Source of the DNA: a virus
Strand: one strand, 5' to 3'
Length of the DNA: 40,056 nucleotides
IMG/VR virus record: IMGVR_UViG_3300006030_000046
Coordinates: 1 to 40,056 of that record
The notes beneath the pieces are model-generated. The model was not told the DNA's origin and did not search any database. It saw nothing but the letters and a program-made list of their open reading frames with translations. A program made the position numbers and the translations under genes. Shown here piece by piece: positions 15,029-22,377 of the stretch (its first letter is position 1; each line of letters opens with the position of its first letter).

Positions 15029-15307
15029 CTACAAAAAAGTATCAGACCACTTATCGCAAACGTCTTCCGAATCCACAACCCGCTCCGCCCACACTTTGTC
15101 GTAAGCATCCCCTTCTAGTATTCCAACTTCTACTCCGTCCAAATAAACATGCGGAGCGGTAACAGGGTACTCACTTTGCCCGTGGATTTCAATTTTATCC
15201 CCATAAAAGCAAAGCAAATCCAACTTATAGGCAACCAATTTGGAGAACACACAAGAACCACAACACCGGACATGGGATTGCTCGTGGTGAGTTACTGGTC
15301 GTGTCAT
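15029..15307 (-). CDS. Zinc-binding small protein
   Basis: 92 residues from ATG at 15307, overlapping the previous stop as ATGA, with GGGGAG upstream. An N-terminal Cys/His cluster (HHEQSHVRCCGSCVFSK, then LDLLCFYG) may hold zinc; the remainder is acidic and beta-like (EYPVTAPHVYLDGVEVG). Function unknown. Confidence 0.6.
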   Translation of the reverse strand: MTRPVTHHEQSHVRCCGSCVFSKLVAYKLDLLCFYGDKIEIHGQSEYPVTAPHVYLDGVEVGILEGDAYDKVWAERVVDSEDVCDKWSDTFL

Positions 15308-15522
15308 TCTTCTCCCCTGCCATACCCAAACCATTTTCTAGCCATCTGTACTGCCTGTCGTCTCGCTAACTCACGAACCGTGAGAATCCTCTTGTTCTCT
15401 TCCGGTGTCGGATCGCACGTCCCGCCGCACTGGTAGCAGACCACGCGACAGAAACATGATTGCGTTTCTTTCCATGTCGCAACTCGCTGGGCGCCACATC
15501 GGCGGCAGATGTAATCCATCAT
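15304..15522 (-). CDS. Zinc-ribbon miniprotein
   Basis: 72 residues from ATG at 15522, seven bases after GGAGG. Two Cys pairs (ICRRCGAQR and CYQCGGTCDP) form a likely zinc ribbon, followed by a basic helix (TVRELARRQAVQMARKWFG). Coupled to the next gene by ATGA. Function unknown. Confidence 0.6.
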   Translation of the reverse strand: MMDYICRRCGAQRVATWKETQSCFCRVVCYQCGGTCDPTPEENKRILTVRELARRQAVQMARKWFGYGRGEE

Positions 15523-15536
15523 TCGTTCGCCTCCGT

Positions 15537-15989
15537 TCAGGCTTTCTTTTTGTCGAGAAACCTGTCGAGACCTTCCGCAACGCACTTATCCACAGCCTTC
15601 TTGACTGCGGAGATGATGGTGTGATCCATCATTGCCTTGACGGAATCGCTCTCAAGGTATTGCTTCACGGCCTCGCACACCAAAGAGTCTGTTGCCGACT
15701 TGATGGACGCCATAACCTCAGGACGCAGGGTAAACTTGGAGCCCCAACTGGCGTTGTTCCAGTTTCCAAGTTGTTGCTCGATAACCTGACGAGCGATTCC
15801 CCTGGCTTCGCCAATCGCTCGGTCCACTTCTTTCTGCATCTGCGATTTAATTTCAGGGGTGAGCAAGGCCTCCGAATACTTCTCCCGAATCGCCTTCACT
15901 GCGGCATGGGATAGCTCGATCATAGCTTCGGGATCTGCTTCCAGAAGCCTTTCTAGAACGGGAACGGTTAAGCGAATTGTAATAGTCAT
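15537..15989 (-). CDS. Helical protein, intact copy of a duplicated pair
   Basis: 150 residues, almost entirely helical, starting MTITIRLTVPVLERLL and rich in Ala, Glu and Lys. It is a close relative of the 16822-17264 gene, with which it shares long identical stretches (LTPEIKxQMQKEVDRAI, QWNNASWGSKF). The duplicate's frame is broken, while this copy reads to its natural end (VDKCVAEGLDRFLDKKK). The start overlaps the 15986 gene stop as ATGA. No domain is recognised. Confidence 0.7.
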   Translation of the reverse strand: MTITIRLTVPVLERLLEADPEAMIELSHAAVKAIREKYSEALLTPEIKSQMQKEVDRAIGEARGIARQVIEQQLGNWNNASWGSKFTLRPEVMASIKSATDSLVCEAVKQYLESDSVKAMMDHTIISAVKKAVDKCVAEGLDRFLDKKKA

Positions 15990-16276
15990 TCCTGCGGCCC
16001 CTTTCTCGTTGGCTTGCGAGTGTCTATCCTTTTAAGAATCTCACCAGCGATTTCATCATCGGTCGAGTTCTTGAATGGGTTTGGTTCTGCGGCATTTCGC
16101 ACAGCAAGAATATATTCCTCAGTTTGAGCCATCGCTTTCTTCACGAGTTCATTACTTTTACTTTCTGGTTTTCCGAGGTTTGCAAGGAAGCCAATAGCGT
16201 CCGCAATTCCTCCGTTATCAGGTATCGCAAGCTTGGATAAAACCAGATTTTGCAATTTGACTTTATTGGAAATCAT
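15986..16276 (-). CDS. Small unknown protein
   Basis: 96 residues from ATG at 16276, joined to the previous stop as TGATG. Mostly helical (NLVLSKLAIPDNGGIADAIG, NELVKKAMAQTEEYILAV), with a basic end. Between the two members of the duplicated pair. Function unknown. Confidence 0.6.
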   Translation of the reverse strand: MISNKVKLQNLVLSKLAIPDNGGIADAIGFLANLGKPESKSNELVKKAMAQTEEYILAVRNAAEPNPFKNSTDDEIAGEILKRIDTRKPTRKGPQE

Positions 16277-16593
16277 CACTTCCCCTCCAAAAACTTGCGG
16301 ACACGACTATGCCAGGATGCTTCTCCAAATGTTATGTTGACTTCATTATCTAGCCGCTTTTGGATTCGATGATAATGCTCCCGCAGCAACTCCACCGCTT
16401 CTTCGAGTGCTTTCGCTGTTTCACGGGATTTCGCCATTACCACGGCATCTTCGTAAGTTCCCTCTTGCATCCACGCAATTGCGTCCACCACATCATCTTC
16501 GTGGGGTGTTATCGCAATTCCTTGTGGCCCATTTCCAAATTCGTCTTGTTGGGACGTGTCTACAACAACATGCCACGGAACAAATGCACTCAT
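16276..16593 (-). CDS. Small unknown protein
   Basis: 105 residues from ATG at 16593, seven bases after GGAGG. N-terminal strands (VPWHVVVDTSQQDEF, GIAITPHEDD) lead to a long acidic/basic helix (TAKALEEAVELLREHYHRI). No recognised motif. Confidence 0.6.
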   Translation of the reverse strand: MSAFVPWHVVVDTSQQDEFGNGPQGIAITPHEDDVVDAIAWMQEGTYEDAVVMAKSRETAKALEEAVELLREHYHRIQKRLDNEVNITFGEASWHSRVRKFLEGK

Positions 16594-16597
16594 GACC

Positions 16598-16801
16598 CTA
16601 CCTCCCAAAGTCTGTACGGCGGATGCGAATAGTGTAGAGATAAATTAGCTCCCGAATGGAGCTGTCGGGGTAAACATCAATACGGACCCCATTGTGGAGA
16701 AAGAAACCACTCCTCCAATTGAACTGCCGCAACAAACGAATCGCCTCCTCCCCACGAGAGGTTACTGTTCCGTGGGTCGCAATTTTTGAGGTTAAATCCA
16801 T
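16598..16801 (-). CDS. Small unknown protein
   Basis: 67 residues from ATG at 16801, five bases after TTGAGG. Contains RGEEAIRLLRQFNWRSGFF and a beta-like end (VRIDVYPDSSIRELIYLYTI). Sits between the duplicated genes. Function unknown. Confidence 0.55.
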   Translation of the reverse strand: MDLTSKIATHGTVTSRGEEAIRLLRQFNWRSGFFLHNGVRIDVYPDSSIRELIYLYTIRIRRTDFGR

Positions 16802-16821
16802 AAACGCCTCAACCCCGCTAC

Positions 16822-17264
16822 TTAAGACTTAAGGAGTTTTTCTAAACCTTTTTCGACCTGCTTATCCACCGCTTTCTTAACTGCGGAGATAATGGCGTGA
16901 TCCATTGTGGCCTTGGCAGAATCACTCTCCAAGTATTTTTCACGGCCTCGTGCACCATCGTCTCCGTTGCCGATTTGAGGGACGCCATAACATCAGGACG
17001 TAAGGCAAACTTGGAGCCCCAACTGGCGTTGTTCCACTGTCCAAGCTGTTGCTCAATTGCTTGGGTGGCAATGATCTTGGCTTCGCAAATCGCTCGGTCC
17101 ACCTCTTTCTGCATCTGTGCTTTAATTTCAGGAGTAAGCAAAACCTCCGAATATTTCTCCCGTATCGCACCTACTGCCGCATGGGACAGCTCCATCATGA
17201 CGTTGGGGTCCGCTACCAGAAGACGCTCCAAAACAGGAACAGTTAAGCGAATTGTAATGGTCAT
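16822..17264 (-). pseudogene. Second copy of the duplicated helical gene, frame-broken
   Basis: This copy aligns with 15537-15989 from its start (MTITIRLTVPVLERLL) to EAVK. There an A5 run (16936-16940) is one base shorter than the frame needs. The reading frame then ends at 16842 with an unrelated tail (TWRVILPRPQWITPL). Adding one base restores YLESDSAKATMDHAIIS and a natural stop at 16822-16824, matching copy one. The loss could be a sequencing error in a homopolymer, transcriptional slippage or real decay. The close similarity of both DNA copies indicates a duplication. Function unknown. Confidence 0.65.
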
Positions 17265-17276
17265 TCAAATTGTCCT

Positions 17277-17639
17277 TTACCCTTGTGAAAATGGAACTAC
17301 GTTTTGCCCCCGTCTTCCCTTGTACCACGCCATCCTCACTTCGTTTAGTTCTTGCTGGTCGCCGGCAAGATAAACCCCCGCAAGGGATTCTTGGCACTGA
17401 GAACACTGGATACGGTAGGACAGGGCTTCCCCAAAATACTTGGCCGGACAGTCGCACTTGGGGCACCACTCCACTCCATAATCGTTCCCATAGTTGTGGC
17501 GGACCTCGGAAACCCGCCAAGCATCCTCAAACCCTTCCCGGTAGCCTTCCAAAAATCGGGTTCTTCCCAACCAGTAAAGAAGCCCCACGAGTGGGACCGC
17601 GTACATCAAAAAATCAATTAGGGAGTTTAGAAAACCCAT
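17277..17639 (-). CDS. Membrane-anchored zinc-ribbon protein
   Basis: 120 residues from ATG at 17639, ten bases after AGGAGG; a GTG at 17645 is the alternative. A hydrophobic N-terminal span (LIDFLMYAVPLVGLLYWLG) is followed by a four-Cys ribbon (WCPKCDCPAKYFG then IQCSQCQES) and a basic end. The ribbon should face the cytoplasm. Function unknown. Confidence 0.65.
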   Translation of the reverse strand: MGFLNSLIDFLMYAVPLVGLLYWLGRTRFLEGYREGFEDAWRVSEVRHNYGNDYGVEWCPKCDCPAKYFGEALSYRIQCSQCQESLAGVYLAGDQQELNEVRMAWYKGRRGQNVVPFSQG

Positions 17640-17664
17640 GATCACGGTACCTCCTAATCAACAT

Positions 17665-18024
17665 TTAGAAACGCCATACCTGCTTTCCAAGCTCTGGAGT
17701 TTTCGGGGGTTGTTTTCTGGACTGTCTAATTTTTCTAAGATCCCTGGCTCGCAATCGTTTGTATTCGGGGTCCCCATAGACCTCTTGAAAGGCTACCCGT
17801 GGGGTCTTCCCTGCCAGCACCCCGTAACAAAAACGGAGCAAATACTCAGCATCCGTAGGGGTCGTCTTGTATTGGAGTGACGTGTTGCCCCCTCTTTTGT
17901 TTTTGTCTGGGTTGGTGCAATCCGCCGTAAACAAGAACTGCCCGGCAGCCAGAGCACTCTCCCGCATATCTTTTCGGTACGAGACCACCCGGCGAATACC
18001 ACTCAAGAACCCTCGCATTCTCAT
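17665..18024 (-). CDS. Basic unknown protein
   Basis: 119 residues from ATG at 18024, eight bases after GGGAGGAG. Rich in Arg/Lys, with DAEYLLRFCYGVLAGKTPRV and a basic helix (RLRARDLRKIRQSRKQPPK) near the C-terminus. Nucleic-acid binding is plausible from charge only. Confidence 0.6.
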   Translation of the reverse strand: MRMRGFLSGIRRVVSYRKDMRESALAAGQFLFTADCTNPDKNKRGGNTSLQYKTTPTDAEYLLRFCYGVLAGKTPRVAFQEVYGDPEYKRLRARDLRKIRQSRKQPPKTPELGKQVWRF

Positions 18025-18043
18025 TTAATGAACTCCTCCCAAA

Positions 18044-18304
18044 CTAGTTATTATCTGAACGAGACAACCACGCCAGAGTCCCTATACACCAAAGAACATG
18101 AAAAATAATTAGAACAGCACGAACTCCTTTTACACCAGATGCTAATTCTAACTGTCCTTCAGAATTAGTTGTGTGCAACCAGAAAGGACCATAGACAACC
18201 AGCCAATCTCCAGCCAATAAGGTCCCACTGATTCCTAACACACAAAGAAGAATTACACCGAAAAGCAGCAAATACTCAAAAATGTCGTAAAGAACTCTTC
18301 TCAT
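18044..18304 (-). CDS. Small membrane protein
   Basis: 86 residues, overlapping the previous stop as ATGA. Hydrophobic spans are YLLLFGVILLCVLGISGTLL (about 11-30), a short WLVVYGPFWL, and VRAVLIIFHVLWCIGTLAWL (about 61-80). Function unknown. Confidence 0.6.
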   Translation of the reverse strand: MRRVLYDIFEYLLLFGVILLCVLGISGTLLAGDWLVVYGPFWLHTTNSEGQLELASGVKGVRAVLIIFHVLWCIGTLAWLSRSDNN

Positions 18305-18852
18305 TTTTTCTTTCCTTTTCGTAGTGCCTTCTTGACAGTCTTTTTCTTTCTGGCCTTAAGTTTTCGTCGTTCCAATTCCACCACTTTTTCTAGCAGTCTA
18401 ATCATGGCATAGGGTTTCTCCAAATCATACGTGGGATGTCCATCCGGCTGGCACGAAAAACAAGGTCTTCCACCATTTACTTGCAACACGGGACAATGAC
18501 CACAAGAATAACCGGGAGCAAGTGTCTTTTTCCAATACCTCTGGCAGAGGGAGCAAGTAGTGGTGTCAAAGTAAAACTCCTTTAGAAGCCAGCCATTTTC
18601 CATAATGCCCCCAGACGTATGCCGCAATTCGTATTGGCTTAAATTCTTAGGGAGGAGACCCTGCCATTTCTTAAGGGAGTGGAGAGCTGCCTCCAGAGGC
18701 CCCTGCCGAGCCGCCGTCCCCGCTGCAATGGGGTAGAACTTTTTCTTCCAATCCCGTAGTCCCAGTTTCTTTGGTGTCTTGGCCTTTTGGTTCGGTGTCT
18801 TGGGTTTGCTGGCGATACTTGGCTTGGACTTGGTCGATTTGCGTACGGACAT
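18301..18852 (-). CDS. Zinc-binding protein with Lys-rich ends
   Basis: 183 residues from ATG at 18852, five bases after GGAG. A basic N-terminus (KSTKSKPSIASKPKTPNQK) precedes a helical core (PLEAALHSLKKWQGLLPKNL), a Cys-rich module (CSLCQRYW, SCGHCPVLQVNGGRPCFSC) likely to bind zinc, and a very basic end (LKARKKKTVKKALRKGKKK). The charge suggests nucleic-acid binding. Its first 180 bases overlap the 18671-19144 gene in another frame. Function unknown. Confidence 0.65.
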   Translation of the reverse strand: MSVRKSTKSKPSIASKPKTPNQKAKTPKKLGLRDWKKKFYPIAAGTAARQGPLEAALHSLKKWQGLLPKNLSQYELRHTSGGIMENGWLLKEFYFDTTTCSLCQRYWKKTLAPGYSCGHCPVLQVNGGRPCFSCQPDGHPTYDLEKPYAMIRLLEKVVELERRKLKARKKKTVKKALRKGKKK

Positions 18853-19144
18853 AACAGCTCCAATCCCCTTCCACAATGCGTTGCACTTGGTTCCATAACT
18901 CCCGTGGCACCACGAGTACCACGGAACGATCATCCCCGCCAGAACACTGCGACTCCTTTGCAAGCCCTTGGATGAGCTTGGACAGTGTTAATTTCTGGCA
19001 CAACAGACTAAGGTCATACTCGTCATTCAAAAACTGCACTGTACCACAGTGCCATTTCTCCATCTTGGGGTAGGACTCAAAGTGGTCAATGCCACAAAAA
19101 GGGCACGGTCCTGGCGTCGTGTTCTTTTTCTTAGTCTTCCCCAC
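18671..19144 (-). CDS. Zinc-finger protein with overlapping low-complexity tail
   Basis: 157 residues. The N-terminus PCPFCGIDHFESYPKMEKWHCG carries a Cys/His cluster of the Lar/zinc-ribbon type. A helix with LSLLCQKLTLSKLIQGLAKE follows and then VVLVVPRELWNQVQRIVEG. The last third is low complexity and overlaps the 18301-18852 gene. The first two thirds are well supported; the tail may be a by-product of the overlap. Function unknown. Confidence 0.55.
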   Translation of the reverse strand: MGKTKKKNTTPGPCPFCGIDHFESYPKMEKWHCGTVQFLNDEYDLSLLCQKLTLSKLIQGLAKESQCSGGDDRSVVLVVPRELWNQVQRIVEGDWSCYVRTQIDQVQAKYRQQTQDTEPKGQDTKETGTTGLEEKVLPHCSGDGGSAGASGGSSPLP

Positions 19145-19233
19145 GGCAGAACTCCAAAAACAAATCCAAAAGTTTCCAAAACGCCAGAATCACAACAGTC
19201 ACCCAAAACAAATCACCCATCTAAGATCCCTCC

Positions 19234-19276
19234 AAAAAAAAACGCCACCCCTATTATCGTAGGGAGTGGCGTTTTA
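19234..19276 (-). terminator. Rho-independent terminator
   Basis: AACGCCACTCCCTA and TAGGGGTGGCGTT form a nearly perfect stem (19241-19254 against 19260-19273) with a five-base loop, followed by nine T on the minus strand. It ends the 21975-19300 gene group, 24 bases after the 19300 stop. Confidence 0.85.
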
Positions 19277-19299
19277 CCTCATTCGCAGCCGGCTCGGGA

Positions 19300-19521
19300 C
19301 TAAGCGTAGTACCGTCGCACTTTCCTCCAAGCCTTTACCGTCTTTTTCATGCCGGCAAAAATCAAAGCCCGGCACAAAATCTCGTCGGCTTGCTGATGGT
19401 TGTTTTCAAAGTCGTCCGTATGGCAATTTTCCGAGATCCGCTGAGCGTAAAGGTCGTCCATATCCACAAGGTCGGCCTTCTGTTTCTTTGGTTTCGTTGT
19501 CTTCTGTTTCTTTGTCGTCAT
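19300..19521 (-). CDS. Small phage protein of the HTDDFE type
   Basis: 73 residues from ATG at 19521, overlapping the previous stop as ATGA. After a Lys-rich start (MTTKKQKTTKPKKQK) the core reads DDLYAQRISENCHTDDFENN then HQQADEILCRALIFAG and ends WRKVRRYYA. This helical pattern, with HTDDFE and the terminal YA, recurs in many phage and prophage proteins of unknown function. Confidence 0.7.
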   Translation of the reverse strand: MTTKKQKTTKPKKQKADLVDMDDLYAQRISENCHTDDFENNHQQADEILCRALIFAGMKKTVKAWRKVRRYYA

Positions 19522-19781
19522 GTAATCCACCCACCGTAAGAACGCAAGTAATGGAACTCCACCCCCAGAAAACACCACCGCCATTCCCAATGCCCTTGGA
19601 AAGTGGAGAACCACTTGGGTACAAGAGCAAGCGAAAGTTTCGCCGTATAACCCCCATGAGCTCCAGGACCAGGAAGAACACACCAGACCAGCCGCAACAA
19701 CCGAATTTTCCCAGGGGCTCTTGTTCCCACCCACTTAAGAAAATACTGGTACGGTACACGATCATCGCCCAACAAAATCAT
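19518..19781 (-). CDS. Small unknown protein, start/stop coupled
   Basis: 87 residues from ATG at 19781. Both ends are coupled by ATGA overlaps to its neighbours, which supports this frame. Composition is aromatic and Gly-rich (VPYQYFLKWVGTRAPGKIR, FQGHWEWRWCFLGVEF). No motif known. Confidence 0.5.
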   Translation of the reverse strand: MILLGDDRVPYQYFLKWVGTRAPGKIRLLRLVWCVLPGPGAHGGYTAKLSLALVPKWFSTFQGHWEWRWCFLGVEFHYLRSYGGWIT

Positions 19782-20011
19782 GATTCCAACGCCTCCTTTA
19801 CTTTCTCCCACTTGGAACCAAACCGAACTTTCATTACCAAATCAAACGCCTCCGGCATGGTCATTTTCCGTTCGCTTCTCTTACACGCCACACATTCCCA
19901 GTACCCAAAGCCATCGCGGTAAGCAGCGACTTCCAACTCCCCGCCACAACTACAGCCATTGGCGATGCGCAGCCGCATATACATGAGGCGTTTCTTTGGT
20001 TTTACTTTCAT
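19778..20011 (-). CDS. Zinc-ribbon miniprotein
   Basis: 77 residues, ATGA-coupled to the MazG-like gene. Four Cys are spaced CSCGGELEVAAYRDG then WECVACKRSER, a likely zinc ribbon, and a basic N-terminus (MKVKPKKRLMYMRLR) precedes it. Function unknown. Confidence 0.65.
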   Translation of the reverse strand: MKVKPKKRLMYMRLRIANGCSCGGELEVAAYRDGFGYWECVACKRSERKMTMPEAFDLVMKVRFGSKWEKVKEALES

Positions 20012-20388
20012 TTTTCTAATGCCTCCCTTTCCTTGTCCAAGTCACGGACAAGGGCAGCATTCTCCGTAAATTTCTGGGGGTATCTGGCTTGCAACTTGGC
20101 GATATTCGAAGCCATAACTGTTTCCAAGGTCACCCCCAAAGCGTCACAAGCGAGAGCGACGTACCACATCAGGTCCCCTAGTTCTTCCACGCAATTCGTT
20201 CTATCCAAGGGTCGTCCGTAAAAAACAAATCGTTTCAGTGCATCCGTGAACTCCCCCACCTCTGTATCCATACCTTTGGAGGCATGGTCTAACCGGAGGA
20301 CACTTATCGCCCGCCGAATCACTTCGTCATCTACGGGGGCTTCCGTTCGGCAAGCCAATTCCACATAGTTTTTGGACGTAACACTCAT
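20008..20388 (-). CDS. MazG-like nucleotide pyrophosphohydrolase
   Basis: 126 residues from ATG at 20388, overlapping the previous stop as ATGA. The MazG/MazG-like all-alpha core is recognisable: EVGEFTDALKRFVFYG supplies the first acidic pair, NCVEELGDLMWYVALACD (the family's EExxD) the second, and the tail LETVMASNIAKLQARYPQKF is the usual NxxKLxxRYPxxF motif. Such enzymes split NTPs or dNTPs to the monophosphate and pyrophosphate, which can remove unwanted nucleotides or alter host signalling. The adjacent DUF1599 gene and thyA suggest a role in nucleotide pools for modified DNA. Confidence 0.8.
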   Translation of the reverse strand: MSVTSKNYVELACRTEAPVDDEVIRRAISVLRLDHASKGMDTEVGEFTDALKRFVFYGRPLDRTNCVEELGDLMWYVALACDALGVTLETVMASNIAKLQARYPQKFTENAALVRDLDKEREALEK

Positions 20389-21245
20389 AGGCTGCATTCC
20401 TTTTCAAAAGCATCGTTTTCTTCTGTCGCCGTAAAACACATTAACCACGTTGCCAGCAAAATGAAATAGCCAGCAAGGTCCAAATAGGTATCCCCTAAAC
20501 TTTCGGATTGGACCAGGCTCTTGTTTTTATTTTCTCGCAATTTCTTAACTCGTTGGAGCTTGTCCCCAACGCGAACAAGCATCGCCTCCTCAGGGTTCAC
20601 ATTTGGCACGAGCATGGACGGCTGGAAAACACTGGCTCCATAATCCGAGTTTTTGCGAATAAGGGTCGCCACCACGTGAACACCCATCTCGGCAAGGGGT
20701 AGCTGTTGGAGGTTTTCTTTGCCCAAGAGGGTTCGGCACAAAAGCTCCAAATCCCTTTCGGCTGTTGTCTTGGGTCGGCCGGCCTCTGCTTGCCCTGGCG
20801 GTCCCCAAGACGGCCAAATGTACTCCAACGTAGGTGGGACGAAAGATCGCTTGATTCCATTTGCTGCCAGAAAACAATTCACGCAATCCTCGGCCCTGCG
20901 AGTCCGTGCTCCTTGCAAATTATTCATTTGCACCAACTGTTCCAAAAGGGGTCCCCGCACAACCCATTGGAAAAAGGAGTGAAGAAGCGAACTGACCTCC
21001 AAATGGGTCATGGTCGGCTCTTTTTCTGGCGTAGCGTCTTTACAGTTCTGTTTCTCTCCTAGTGGGAGTGGGGGTTCTACGGCTGCCACGGGCACCTCCT
21101 GGTAAGTCATTTCTTTTTCTGGTCCTTCCCTCTTAATCTTCCCTTGTCCCACATCACTTTGGAACAATGGTTCCGCGAGGGGTCCATCCGCTATCACGTA
21201 GCCTCCATGCACCTGCTTTAATTTCACCACGTTATCACTCGTCAT
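20385..21245 (-). CDS. DUF1599 (nucleotide modification-associated) domain protein
   Basis: 286 residues, starting 11 bases inside the previous gene. The N-terminal 70 residues are of low complexity. The middle contains RRAEDCVNCFLAANGIKR and LEYIWPSWGPPG. The C-terminal 100 residues match the DUF1599 / Nmad1 pattern: LIRKNSDYGASVFQP, then AMLVRVGDKLQRVKKLREN and LGDTYLDLAGYFILLATWL. The family is MazG-related, helical, and has been linked by comparative genomics to DNA base modification. Here it precedes a MazG-like gene, and the deazaguanine operon lies elsewhere in the same window, so a role in supplying or limiting modified nucleotides is a fair inference. Confidence 0.75.
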   Translation of the reverse strand: MTSDNVVKLKQVHGGYVIADGPLAEPLFQSDVGQGKIKREGPEKEMTYQEVPVAAVEPPLPLGEKQNCKDATPEKEPTMTHLEVSSLLHSFFQWVVRGPLLEQLVQMNNLQGARTRRAEDCVNCFLAANGIKRSFVPPTLEYIWPSWGPPGQAEAGRPKTTAERDLELLCRTLLGKENLQQLPLAEMGVHVVATLIRKNSDYGASVFQPSMLVPNVNPEEAMLVRVGDKLQRVKKLRENKNKSLVQSESLGDTYLDLAGYFILLATWLMCFTATEENDAFEKECSL

Positions 21246-21975
21246 CGCTTTGTTCTTCCTGTTTTGCTTGTTCTTTCAACTGAGACCCAAGACCCAACTT
21301 GGGTTTCTCCACCGTCCGTCGCAAATCCTCTAACGCCAGTTTTGCCCGCATAATAGCTTGGGGGTCCCCTAACTTGGAAGTGTCCTCCGCCAACAAATGG
21401 CCATGGAGCACTTTGCCGTCCACCGAAACATTGGCCTTCACCTGATGCTTCCGTGGACGATGGTTCCCCTCTAGTCGGTTAATCTCCTTAAGACAATTTT
21501 GAATTACGTTAAGAAACGCTGGGTCCCCCGCTTGTCCTTTCACCTTGTCCGTAGTGACTTCTTTCTTAACCACCCCCTCTCCATCACAAATCTGGCACAC
21601 CTTACTTCCCCTCCCTGGAATCTTACTCTCTTTCCGTCCCAATCCATTGCAAGTCTCACAAGGCACCTCTTGCATCTGGGTCACCGTCTCCCTGGCATCC
21701 TGCCTGCTCCGTTGGTAACCCTCTGTTGCCACTTGGATCACATACTCCAACTGTCGTACACGGTACACCCTCCTCTCTAACGTCGTATTGGGTCCACTTC
21801 GAGTCCACGAATCAAAAATAAACTTCAAATCCAAGCTAATCGTTTTCTGGGTGACTCCAAACTTAGCCGCTAGTTGGAGTTGATTCGTAATTCCCCTCAG
21901 AAGACACTCCTCCAACACCAACAACCGTTTCCGACGTTCAATGGAAACATCCTTATTCTGACGATGTAGTCCCAT
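21235..21975 (-). CDS. HTH protein with DnaJ-type zinc finger; candidate small terminase
   Basis: 246 residues. Residues about 12-50 form a helix-turn-helix (GITNQLQLAAKFGVTQKTIS). A cysteine-rich loop, CETCNGLGRKESK and then CQICDGEG, repeats the CxxCxGxG motif of DnaJ zinc fingers and is inserted at about residues 104-134. A helical part with FLNVIQNCLKEINRLEG and an acidic end follow. HTH plus oligomer-forming helices fits a terminase small subunit, which binds DNA to start packaging, but the gene is far from terL; a transcription regulator is the other option. A palindromic site lies just upstream, 22010-22042. Confidence 0.6.
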   Translation of the reverse strand: MGLHRQNKDVSIERRKRLLVLEECLLRGITNQLQLAAKFGVTQKTISLDLKFIFDSWTRSGPNTTLERRVYRVRQLEYVIQVATEGYQRSRQDARETVTQMQEVPCETCNGLGRKESKIPGRGSKVCQICDGEGVVKKEVTTDKVKGQAGDPAFLNVIQNCLKEINRLEGNHRPRKHQVKANVSVDGKVLHGHLLAEDTSKLGDPQAIMRAKLALEDLRRTVEKPKLGLGSQLKEQAKQEEQSDDE

Positions 21976-22009
21976 TTCCGGCTATACCTTTCTTTTTCAT
22001 ACTAAAGAC

Positions 22010-22042
22010 AAACTCATGAGTTATTATTTTACTCATGAGTTT
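22010..22042. repeat. Two ACTCATGAGT palindromes forming an inverted repeat
   Basis: AAACTCATGAGT (22010-22021) and ACTCATGAGTTT (22031-22042) are exact reverse complements with a nine-base AT-rich spacer. Each arm contains the perfect palindrome ACTCATGAGT; their centres are 19 bases apart, about two helical turns. It covers the stop of the 22033-22377 gene and lies 35 bases before the HTH-gene start. No T tract follows, so an operator or RNA hairpin is more likely than a terminator. Confidence 0.7.
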
Positions 22043-22377
22043 ACCCGTAGTCCTACTGCGTCCAACAACTGGGAACGAACCACGGGAGAATGATCCGGAT
22101 TGTCCCACGTGGCATCCACAATCAACAACTGAAGCCGGGGATGGAGCTTCATAGATGCCGTAAAATTGGGGTGCCACCGTTTTTTGCCTGTTGCAAAGAA
22201 TTCAAACCAGACAACACGCAAGGGGGACCAACTGCTTATGGGAGTCACATGCAAGATAGCCCGTTGGTTTCGAATCTGGGTGGGAACCAGATCAAATTCG
22301 TAAGTATGTTCCCCATGAAAAACGGCTTGTTTCAGGAGATCACAAAAATCATCCACATTGGTAATCCCAGGGGACAT
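22033..22377 (-). CDS. Unknown small protein
   Basis: 114 residues from ATG at 22377, which overlaps the previous stop as TAATG, so the longer frame to 22425 is rejected. The sequence is beta-rich (TYEFDLVPTQIRNQRAILHV, RVVWFEFFATGKKRW) with LQLLIVDATWDNP towards the end. No catalytic motif. It follows the alpha-CTD-like gene directly, and the two may act together. Function unknown. Confidence 0.6.
   Translation of the reverse strand: MSPGITNVDDFCDLLKQAVFHGEHTYEFDLVPTQIRNQRAILHVTPISSWSPLRVVWFEFFATGKKRWHPNFTASMKLHPRLQLLIVDATWDNPDHSPVVRSQLLDAVGLRVNS

Noticed and set aside
17128-17520. 130-codon minus-strand frame
   Set aside because: It overlaps the better supported zinc-ribbon membrane gene and duplicated gene in another frame, without a ribosome site.
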